Source of the DNA: an uncultured Halomonas sp.
Lineage (GTDB): Bacteria > Pseudomonadota > Gammaproteobacteria > Pseudomonadales > Halomonadaceae
Direction of reading: 5' to 3'
Length of the DNA stretch: 64,000 nucleotides
Assembly: GCF_947500835.1 (NCBI RefSeq)
Contig: NZ_CANMTQ010000009.1
Coordinates: 164,288-228,287, forward strand
Positions 17,425 to 24,373 of the stretch are shown here, piece after piece. Position numbers and translations under genes: made by a program. How positions within the stretch are numbered: position 1 is the stretch's first letter; each line of letters starts with the position of its first letter. Below the pieces are notes generated by a model. That model saw only the letters and a program-made list of their open reading frames with translations, did not search any database and was not told where the DNA came from.

Positions 17425-18747
17425 TTAGAACCGATAGGTCGCCTGGGCGCCGAAGCCGTGGGCCTCGTTCTTGTAGTCGGCGCGGTAGTTGGAGGTGACC
17501 GGGGGCGAACCGCCGAAGGTGTCGGTCTTGGTCTGGTCGATCACGGTGCCACGCTCAGACAGATAGGAATAGGCCACATCGAGTGTCAGGTCAGGTATGG
17601 GTGTCCAGCCGGCGCCGAGAGAGAAGATGCGCCGATCGTCCGAGGGAATACGTACGCTACGGGTGTCGTCCTGGGTCGGTGTCTGATCGATACTGAGACC
17701 GGCGCGCAATACCCAGGCCGGATTGAGCTGATATTCGCCGCCCACAGCGTAGGCCCAGGCGTTCGAATAGCTCTGCTCTTCGTTGGTCACTTCCCCTCGC
17801 GCCTCGCCGGTTACCAGGATGCGCTCGAAACGGCTCCAGCGAGACCAGGAGGCGCCCAGCATCAGCTTGAAGTTGTCGCTCATCTGCTGGGTGATGGAGA
17901 AATTGATCGTCTCCGGTGTTGTCAGATCAAGCTCCGCGTCATCTTTGACACTGATCGGCAACCCCTTCACATCCGCCTTGAAGTCGCCCTCTAGGGTGTA
18001 ATCCACCTTTGAGCGATAGGTTAGCCCCAGGGTGGTTTCCGGCACAGGACGATAGATCACGCCGAGATTGTAGCCCCAGGCCTCATCGTCTCCCTCCACC
18101 CGGGAATCCGCTTCGGTCCGCCCCAATGGGGTAACCAGCGGTACCTGGCGCTGCAGCTCGCCATCGATCCGGTTGTAGGTAACGCCGGCCCCCACGGACC
18201 ATTGATCGCTGAAGCGGTAGGAGAGCGTCGGCTGGGCGCTGACGACTCTCACTTCCGTATAGTTGCCCTGGTTACGACCCTGGGAAGAGTCCTCATAATC
18301 CGTATTGGAGCCGAAAGGCGCATAGACACCAAACCCGAAGGCCAGCCTTTCATTGATCGGCTGGGCATAGAAGGCATAAGGAATGAATTTGCTCGGCACC
18401 ATATCGCCATCGTTGGTGCCTTGAACAGGAAGCGTGTCCGTCGCGCCGCCTGTGGCTTGAAGAAAAGCAGGACTGGATTGAGATGCCCGAACGTTGGAGA
18501 TATCCGAGTTGACGTCTATGAAGGTACCGCCAGCGCTTATCTGGGCACGATCGAGAAACGACATGCCCGCCGGGTTACCGAAGACGATGGTGGCATCGTT
18601 GACGTTGGAGCTGCGTCCCGCGTGGCCGTAGCCCTGTCCGCTGACGCTCTGCTCGTTGAGCTGGAAGCCGCCAGCCATGGCCTGCGAGGAAAGCGCTGCG
18701 GCAGCCGTGGCGATAGCGAGGGTGAACTTGTTGGTCTTGTTATGCAT
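17425..18747 (-). CDS. fadL: FadL/TodX family outer-membrane transport protein
   Basis: Outer-membrane beta-barrel that admits long-chain fatty acids or other hydrophobic compounds. 440 residues. A signal peptide (IATAAAALSSQAMAGG) precedes the hatch region GGFQLNEQSVSGQGYGHAG and the family NPAG motif (VFGNPAGMSF). The C-terminus ends in aromatic YRF, the BAM recognition signal. It is monocistronic, convergent with opp and divergent from merR-copA. A PsrA-like operator lies about 105 bases upstream. Relatives include toluene and xylene channels, so the substrate is uncertain. Confidence 0.92.
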   Translation of the reverse strand: MHNKTNKFTLAIATAAAALSSQAMAGGFQLNEQSVSGQGYGHAGRSSNVNDATIVFGNPAGMSFLDRAQISAGGTFIDVNSDISNVRASQSSPAFLQATGGATDTLPVQGTNDGDMVPSKFIPYAFYAQPINERLAFGFGVYAPFGSNTDYEDSSQGRNQGNYTEVRVVSAQPTLSYRFSDQWSVGAGVTYNRIDGELQRQVPLVTPLGRTEADSRVEGDDEAWGYNLGVIYRPVPETTLGLTYRSKVDYTLEGDFKADVKGLPISVKDDAELDLTTPETINFSITQQMSDNFKLMLGASWSRWSRFERILVTGEARGEVTNEEQSYSNAWAYAVGGEYQLNPAWVLRAGLSIDQTPTQDDTRSVRIPSDDRRIFSLGAGWTPIPDLTLDVAYSYLSERGTVIDQTKTDTFGGSPPVTSNYRADYKNEAHGFGAQATYRF

Positions 18748-18850
18748 TGAACGCGTCCTGTTCCCATTAAAGCGTAGGTTCTTATCGTATTATCGGCAAA
18801 TGACGAGATACTTTAAGCGTTTTGACTGATCGCCTTGAACAAGTCAAGGT

Positions 18851-18864
18851 CAAACGTACGTTTC
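18851..18864. promoter_or_regulatory. PsrA-like palindromic operator upstream of fadL
   Basis: CAAACGTACGTTTC fits the published Pseudomonas PsrA consensus (G/C)AAAC(N2-4)GTTT(G/C), and its core AAACGTACGTTT is a perfect palindrome. PsrA is a TetR-family repressor of fatty-acid genes released by long-chain acyl ligands, which would suit fadL. A second inverted repeat, CCTTGA-ACAAG-TCAAGG, sits just beside it (18833-18849). No regulator gene of this kind is in the window. Confidence 0.5.
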
Positions 18865-18957
18865 AATCACTTGCGACACTAGCAATTAGTCGTAGCACCC
18901 TGAATTTCACTTTTACTGTCGTCCTACGGTTAGTTCTTGCGGCCCCCTATTCCACCC

Positions 18958-18989
18958 TTGACCCTTGGGTTACCCATAGGTTTTACACT
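18958..18989 (+). promoter_or_regulatory. MerR-type promoter with long spacer for merR-copA
   Basis: TTGACC (18958-18963) and TACACT (18984-18989) are separated by 20 bp, longer than the usual 17, and the spacer is a dyad ACCCTTGGG-TTA-CCCATAGGT (7 of 9 matching). This is the hallmark of MerR-family promoters that the metal-bound regulator untwists. It lies 33 bases before the regulator start, implying autoregulation of the whole merR-copA unit. Confidence 0.8.
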
Positions 18990-19021
18990 TATCACAAGAT
19001 ATTATGTTGCGGAGATCGACC

Positions 19022-19471
19022 ATGAAGGTCAGCGAACTGGCCAGGAGCGCAGGTGTCACGGCCGAAACGGTGCGTCACTATACCCGTGAAGGGCTGCTGC
19101 AACCCTGCCGCGACCCTGAAAACGGCTATCAGCTTTACGACGGTGACTCGCTCAATCGGCTGCGTTTTATCCAGCGTGCCCGCACGCTGGGGTTCAGCGT
19201 GCGGGAGGTAGGCGAGATTCTCGCTCATGCGGATCACGGTGATTCACCCTGCCCGCTGGTACGGGATCTGTTGGCCCAGCGGCTGCCGGAAATTCAAGCG
19301 CGCATCATCGAGCTTCAGGCACTGGCTGAACGCATGGAGCAGGCGCTGACGACCTGGCAGGACATGCCGGACGGCACCCCGGACGGGCACAGCCTGTGCC
19401 GCCTGATAGAAAGCTTCCCCGACTCTTCTCCGCATGCTTCCACCAAAGAGCCCCATAAGGAGGACGTATGA
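19022..19471 (+). CDS. MerR family metal-responsive regulator (CueR/ZntR-like)
   Basis: Metal-sensing activator, 149 residues. The winged helix-turn-helix ([25 protein letters not shown]) and long dimerisation helix align without gaps to CueR. Position 77, Ser in CueR-type monovalent sensors and Cys in ZntR/MerR-type divalent sensors, is Cys here (SPCPLV). The C-terminal loop has only one further Cys, C126 (HSLCRLIE), where CueR has two. The ATG at 19022 is preferred; an earlier frame from 19004 adds six residues. The stop overlaps the copA start by four bases (ATGA). Context says copper; the residues leave the metal open. Confidence 0.88.
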   Translation: MKVSELARSAGVTAETVRHYTREGLLQPCRDPENGYQLYDGDSLNRLRFIQRARTLGFSVREVGEILAHADHGDSPCPLVRDLLAQRLPEIQARIIELQALAERMEQALTTWQDMPDGTPDGHSLCRLIESFPDSSPHASTKEPHKEDV

Positions 19472-22044
19472 GCACTGCACTGCTGGAGCGTTACGTGCCC
19501 AGCATCAATTGCCAGGGCTGCGTGAGCAAGATTCGCCGTACCCTGCAAGCCGAGGATGAATCCGCCGAGGTCACGGGCTTCCCGGAAGACAAACGGATCG
19601 AGATCGCAAGCCGCCTCGATGAGCAGCGTGTCGATGCGCTGCTCGAGGAAGCGGGCCATCCGTCTCGTGAGCGCGACGCGGCCAGTGTCGAAGAAGAGAG
19701 CGAAGAGGACACCACCGTATCTTCCACCGACGTCGAGGCCACTCCCACGGCTAACGCAGCAAAGACCACCGACATCGATCAGCGACTGGCGATTTCCGGC
19801 ATGACCTGCGCGGGCTGCGTCAATACCGTGCAGAAGGCGCTCAAGGCGACGCCGGGGGTCACCCACGCCCAGGTCAACTTCGGCAACCACACTGCAGAAG
19901 TGCGTGGCGACGCCCCTCTCGATCGGCTCATCAAGGCGGTGGAAGACGTGGGCTACGGCGCAAGCCGCATCGAAGATCTGCGCCAGGCTCAGCAGACCAA
20001 GCAGGAACAGGATGCCCGGGAATACAAGAAGCGCCTGCGGGGCAGCGCCATGGCGCTGGGCCTGGGTGTGCCCCTGATGGTGCTGATGTTCATCTACCAC
20101 CCTGCCCCCCAAGGCTGGGGCAAGCTGTTCTGGCTGGTGGTGGGCGCGTTGAGCCTAGGGGTGCTGGTAGGGCCCGGACGGCACTTCTTCGTCAACGCCT
20201 GGAAGACCTTCACCCAGCATCAGGCCAACATGGATACCTTGATTGCCTTGGGTACCGGCGCTGCCTGGCTCTACTCCATGGTGGTGGTGCTGTTTTCCGA
20301 CTGGCTGCCGGAGGTCGCTCAGGGCGTCTACTTCGAGGCCTCGGCCATGGTCATTGGTCTGATCCTGCTGGGTCAAGCCTTGGAATTGAAAGCCAAGGGA
20401 CGCACCAGCGATGCGTTGAAGCGCCTGTTGGATCTGCAGAGCAAGACCGCCCGGGTGATCCGCGACGGCCAGGAGCAAGAGATTCCGCTTGACGAAGTAC
20501 GCCAGGGCGATCAGCTTCGCGTGCGCCCCGGGGAGCGGCTGCCGGTGGATGGCGAAGTAACCGAGGGCTCGAGCTACATCGACGAATCCATGCTCACCGG
20601 GGAGCCCGATCCGGTGGCCAAGCAGGAAGGCAGTGAGGTCAGCGCCGGCACGGTCAACGGCCGCGGTGGCCTGGTATATCGCGCGACCCGGGTTGGCGAC
20701 GACACCCGATTGGGCCAGATCACCGAACAGGTGGCCAAGGCGCAGAATTCGCGCCCACCCATCGGCAAGCTGGCGGATCAGGTATCCGCTATCTTCGTCC
20801 CCAGCGTGATGATCATTGCCGTGATCACCGCACTGATCTGGTTCAATTTCGGCCCCGCACCTGTGCTGACCCATATGCTGGTCACCGCCACCACAGTACT
20901 GATCATCGCCTGTCCTTGCGCCCTGGGCCTGGCCACGCCAATCTCCACCATGATCGGCGTGGGCAAGGCCGCGGAGCACGGCGTGCTGGTAAGAAGCGGC
21001 GAAGCGCTGCAGACCGCAAGCCGCCTCACCACCCTGGTAGTGGACAAGACCGGTACCCTGACGGAAGGCAAGCCCCAGGTCACGGATGCCGAGATCCTGG
21101 AAGGTGAAAAGCTGGACGTTCTTGGCTTGGTGGCAGCACTGGAACAAGGCTCCGAACATCCTCTGGCAACCGCGCTGATAGAGCATGCCGAGTCGGAAGG
21201 CGCGATCACCGCTTCCATCAATGCCTTCGAAAGCGTCACTGGTCGAGGCGTCACTGCCAAGACGCAAGGGGGAAATATCCTGCGCCTGGGCAACGCCAAG
21301 CTATTGAGCGAAGCGGGAATCGAACTGACGTCCGGCCTTGAGGTGGCGCGGCGTCTTGAGGATCAGGCCCGCACGGTCATCTATCTCGCCAAGGATGAGC
21401 GTCTGATTGCACTCTTCGGCGTCAGCGATCCGCTGCGCTCGGACACCGTGGCCGCGGTCAAGCGCCTGCAGGAAGATGGCCTCAAGATCGTCATGCTCAC
21501 CGGCGACAACGCCCATACCGCCGCCGCCATCGCACGGGAAGTCGGCATCGACGACTATCGCGCCGAGCTGATGCCGGAAGACAAGCATGCGGAAATCGAG
21601 CGTCGCCAGGACAGCGGCGAGGTAGTCGGCATGGTCGGCGACGGCATCAACGATGCCCCGGCCCTGGCGCGAGCGGACGTGGGGTTTGCGATTGGCCAAG
21701 GCACGGACGTTGCCATCGAGAGCGCCGGTATCACACTGATGCGCGGCTCCTTGCACGGCATCGCCGATGCCATCGAATTGAGTCGGGCCACGATCAAGAA
21801 CATCAAGCAGAACCTGTGGGGCGCTTTCGGCTACAACGCCCTGTGTATCCCCATTGCCGCGGGCGTCCTGTATCCCTTCACCGGTGCCCTGCTCTCGCCG
21901 ATGATTGCCGGGGCCGCCATGTCGCTCTCGTCGGTGACAGTGGTCAGCAACGCCAACCGGCTACGGCTATTCAAGACCTCTGCGCAGAAAAACAGGGCCG
22001 CACAGGATTCCTCACAGCAAAATCCACGGGAGGTAACGTCATGA
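19468..22044 (+). CDS. copA: Copper-exporting P1B-type ATPase CopA
   Basis: Exports Cu+ from the cytoplasm at the cost of ATP. 858 residues. Two N-terminal metal-binding regions: a degenerate one with NCQGC (C15, C18) and a canonical HMA domain with GMTCAGC (C114, C117), joined by an acidic linker. Then the TGE actuator (SMLTGEPDP), ion-binding CPC ([12 protein letters not shown]), phosphorylated Asp in [19 protein letters not shown] and [12 protein letters not shown] in helix 7 and MSLSSV in helix 8 are the Cu+ (P1B-1) signature. Co-transcribed with its MerR regulator. Confidence 0.96.
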   Translation: MSTALLERYVPSINCQGCVSKIRRTLQAEDESAEVTGFPEDKRIEIASRLDEQRVDALLEEAGHPSRERDAASVEEESEEDTTVSSTDVEATPTANAAKTTDIDQRLAISGMTCAGCVNTVQKALKATPGVTHAQVNFGNHTAEVRGDAPLDRLIKAVEDVGYGASRIEDLRQAQQTKQEQDAREYKKRLRGSAMALGLGVPLMVLMFIYHPAPQGWGKLFWLVVGALSLGVLVGPGRHFFVNAWKTFTQHQANMDTLIALGTGAAWLYSMVVVLFSDWLPEVAQGVYFEASAMVIGLILLGQALELKAKGRTSDALKRLLDLQSKTARVIRDGQEQEIPLDEVRQGDQLRVRPGERLPVDGEVTEGSSYIDESMLTGEPDPVAKQEGSEVSAGTVNGRGGLVYRATRVGDDTRLGQITEQVAKAQNSRPPIGKLADQVSAIFVPSVMIIAVITALIWFNFGPAPVLTHMLVTATTVLIIACPCALGLATPISTMIGVGKAAEHGVLVRSGEALQTASRLTTLVVDKTGTLTEGKPQVTDAEILEGEKLDVLGLVAALEQGSEHPLATALIEHAESEGAITASINAFESVTGRGVTAKTQGGNILRLGNAKLLSEAGIELTSGLEVARRLEDQARTVIYLAKDERLIALFGVSDPLRSDTVAAVKRLQEDGLKIVMLTGDNAHTAAAIAREVGIDDYRAELMPEDKHAEIERRQDSGEVVGMVGDGINDAPALARADVGFAIGQGTDVAIESAGITLMRGSLHGIADAIELSRATIKNIKQNLWGAFGYNALCIPIAAGVLYPFTGALLSPMIAGAAMSLSSVTVVSNANRLRLFKTSAQKNRAAQDSSQQNPREVTS

Positions 22045-22130
22045 GCTGGTTCGTCAATCTAGGTGGCCTGGTAGTGATTGCGCTGATCGTCTGGTGGTTC
22101 TGGGGAGATCAGTTGGGCATGCGAAAATAG
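22041..22130 (+). CDS. 29-residue single-helix membrane peptide coupled to copA
   Basis: Its ATG overlaps the copA stop (ATGA), and GGGAGG lies 8 bases upstream inside copA, so translation is likely. The product starts [21 protein letters not shown] and ends GDQLGMRK: one hydrophobic helix with an aromatic belt and a basic tail. I recall cupredoxin-domain membrane proteins that begin with a similar anchor; here the frame stops where the cupredoxin domain would begin, and nothing downstream restores it. It is either a free accessory peptide of the pump or a remnant of such a protein. Confidence 0.6.
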   Translation: MSWFVNLGGLVVIALIVWWFWGDQLGMRK

Positions 22131-22182
22131 CCGCGGCCAAGCGCAGTCAAGCACACAAACCACCGGAGTCTCCCTGGAGTCC

Positions 22183-22222
22183 GCGCCTGAAGACCAGCGA
22201 CCGCTGGTCTTCAGGCGCAAGC
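22183..22222. terminator. Strong terminator hairpin after copA
   Basis: A perfect 16-bp stem, GCGCCTGAAGACCAGC (22183-22198) against 22203-22218, with a 4-base loop GACC, followed by AAGCGGTTTT. It separates the copper operon from the convergent GGDEF gene and may serve both directions. Confidence 0.85.
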
Positions 22223-22228
22223 GGTTTT

Positions 22229-23917
22229 CTAAGCGTTCTGTTTCGCGGTTTCTTCCGCCGCTTTTTTCCACCAGGCATGATCGGTGACGACCCGGTTGCG
22301 CCCTTCGTTCTTGGCCCGATATAGACACTGGTCCGCCGCCTTGATCAGGCCATCTGCATCATGCACGAAATCCGCTTCCATCACTCCGGCACTGAACGTG
22401 CAGGAAAAGGATGTGCCGTTGGCCTCAAAGCTCAGCTTGCTGAAGTCCTCGCGCAACCCGTCGATGATCTTGACGGTTTGCGCACCGGTCGTGTCATGCA
22501 ACACGACCAGAAACTCCTCGCCCCCGTAGCGACCGATCAAATCCGTTTCCCGCAGACGATGACGCAGAAGATCCGCCAGCGCCCGAATTACCTCGTCTCC
22601 GACCAGGTGGCCATGGGTGTCGTTGACCCGTTTGAAGAAATCGATATCCAGCATGACCCCGCACAGCGGCAACTGCCGCCGTCTGGCTTGGGCCAGAGAA
22701 ACCGCCAGTCGTTCCTTGATATCCGCGTGCTTTAGCAGCCCAGTCAGACCGTCCCGAGCCAGGGCCCCGGCCAAGGCTCTGGAGCGTCGGGCGCAGGCAG
22801 CCATCGAGGCAATCAGGACGTTCGAGGCGATCGGTTTGACCAGGAAATCGTCTCCCGCCTTGGTCATGGCAGAAAGTTGGGCGTCCACATCGCCGCCGGC
22901 GGATAGATAGACGATGGACACCTGCAGCCAGCGCGGGTGATAACGCACCACTTGGGCAAGCTCAGGCCCATTGCACTGCGGCATTTGCACATCCAGCACC
23001 AGAATGTCCGGCACGAAGGATTCCATGGCGCTCAGCACGTCGTCGGGCCGCGAAAGCGTCATGACCGAGAATCCTGCGTTCTCGAGTATCGATTGATAAT
23101 GATCGAGCAGAATCTCGTCATCATCCACCATCATGATACGCAGGGAGGCGAGCCGGTCAGGACGCAGGCGATTGTCCAGCGCCTCGGCAAGTCGCATCTT
23201 GTCTCTAGGCAATGTAAAGAAACCTTCCACTCCGGCACGCACGGCGCGTAATTGAAGGTCAAAATCCGATGAGACGTCCGTCAGGAACAGGGGTATAGAT
23301 GTGCCCAGGCGTTGCTGGATCGTCTCGCCGATTGCCACCCCGTCCGTCGCCTTTTCAGATGCGCTTTGACGCATCAGGTGCAAAGGCAATATCAGGGCGC
23401 TGGGGCAGTATCGTTCGCAGGCCTGTTCCAGAAGCTTTTGCTTGGTAAAGTGCTGAATCCGATAGTCCACCCCCGCAAGCACCTGACAAAGCTGCTCTGC
23501 CAGCGCTTTTTCCTCCTCCAGAATATAAACGATCAGCTGATCCGGTCTTTGGCCTGCACGGGTCTTTAGTTCGGGAATCACTGCCACGTCATGTATGCGT
23601 TCAGCAGGCAGATCGTCCCGTGCTGGGGCCGTTAGCGCCTGCAACCCTAAAGCCACCGCGTCGAATAACGCCGCGTCATTCGACGCCAGGGCCGCGTCCA
23701 ATTTGCGCTCCAGCGCTCGACAGGCGGTGCCCACCTCCGCAAAGCCAAAGGTGCCCGCCGCCCCGGCCAGGCGATGAAGCCGCAAGCGTATGTCCGCCCA
23801 GGTGATACTATTCTTGTCACAGCGAGAGTTCTCACGCAGCGACGCGATCTCGCCTTTCAGCCATACGCCATATTCCTGGCGCAGCTGCAGCAATCGCTGG
23901 TTATTTTCCTGCTTCAT
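22229..23917 (-). CDS. Hpt-receiver-GGDEF response regulator (diguanylate cyclase)
   Basis: Cytoplasmic signalling protein of 562 residues predicted to make cyclic-di-GMP when phosphorylated. An N-terminal Hpt domain has phospho-His H48 (LHRLAGAAGTFGF). A pseudo-receiver (about 127-250) lacks the phosphorylatable Asp (ALILPLHL). A true receiver (about 258-375) has the DDD pocket, D309 (ILVLDVQMP) and K361. The GGDEF domain (about 385-555) has GGEEF at 465-469 with an RETD inhibitory site just before it, so product inhibition is expected. Last gene of a three-gene operon; its start overlaps the receiver gene by 17 bases. Confidence 0.93.
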   Translation of the reverse strand: MKQENNQRLLQLRQEYGVWLKGEIASLRENSRCDKNSITWADIRLRLHRLAGAAGTFGFAEVGTACRALERKLDAALASNDAALFDAVALGLQALTAPARDDLPAERIHDVAVIPELKTRAGQRPDQLIVYILEEEKALAEQLCQVLAGVDYRIQHFTKQKLLEQACERYCPSALILPLHLMRQSASEKATDGVAIGETIQQRLGTSIPLFLTDVSSDFDLQLRAVRAGVEGFFTLPRDKMRLAEALDNRLRPDRLASLRIMMVDDDEILLDHYQSILENAGFSVMTLSRPDDVLSAMESFVPDILVLDVQMPQCNGPELAQVVRYHPRWLQVSIVYLSAGGDVDAQLSAMTKAGDDFLVKPIASNVLIASMAACARRSRALAGALARDGLTGLLKHADIKERLAVSLAQARRRQLPLCGVMLDIDFFKRVNDTHGHLVGDEVIRALADLLRHRLRETDLIGRYGGEEFLVVLHDTTGAQTVKIIDGLREDFSKLSFEANGTSFSCTFSAGVMEADFVHDADGLIKAADQCLYRAKNEGRNRVVTDHAWWKKAAEETAKQNA

Positions 23918-24371
23918 GAAAATCTCTCCAGATTATCTCGAGCCTCGGTGCCAGCTCGACCGGATCGAAGGGTTTGACGATGACGGCGCTCGCGTTCAGG
24001 TCGAAATAAAACTGATGGTCCGCCCTGGCGGTCTTGGCGGTCATGAACACCACCGGTCTCTTGGTCACATCCAGCACCTTGGACAGCCCGATCAATGTCG
24101 TTGGCCCATCCATGTCCGGCATCATGACGTCCAGGAGCAGCAGGTCGGGATCATAGGCCGGCGCCTGTTGGATGGCTTGCTCGCCATTGGAGCAGCTCAT
24201 TACCGAGAGCCCGCCGAGGGCTTCCAGGGCCACTCGGGTAATGGCAATGATCGATTCATCGTCTTCCACATGCAGCACTCGTTGAAACGTTGCTGCCATG
24301 GGAGCTGCCAAATCCTGCGTCGGGGATGATTGCGCATTGGGCACAGCGGTATCAGCGGTACTATTTGCCAT
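23901..24371 (-). CDS. Single-domain response regulator
   Basis: 156 residues: a ~28-residue polar N-terminal tail, then one receiver domain with no output domain. The acidic pocket is VEDDES, the phospho-acceptor is D81 (LLLLDVMMPDMDGP), and the conserved Thr and Lys appear in VVFMTAKT and AVIVKPFDP. Proteins of this kind shuttle phosphate between a kinase and an Hpt domain. It sits 2 bases after the kinase gene and overlaps the Hpt-containing gene, suggesting a kinase-receiver-Hpt relay. The ATG at 24371 is used because frames extending further upstream run into the kinase gene. Confidence 0.92.
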   Translation of the reverse strand: MANSTADTAVPNAQSSPTQDLAAPMAATFQRVLHVEDDESIIAITRVALEALGGLSVMSCSNGEQAIQQAPAYDPDLLLLDVMMPDMDGPTTLIGLSKVLDVTKRPVVFMTAKTARADHQFYFDLNASAVIVKPFDPVELAPRLEIIWRDFHEAGK

Positions 24372-24373
24372 GC

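Noticed and set aside
20155..21267. 370-codon minus-strand frame inside copA
   Set aside because: Opposite strand of a fully motif-supported P-type ATPase; the product is a His/Gly-rich random-looking sequence.
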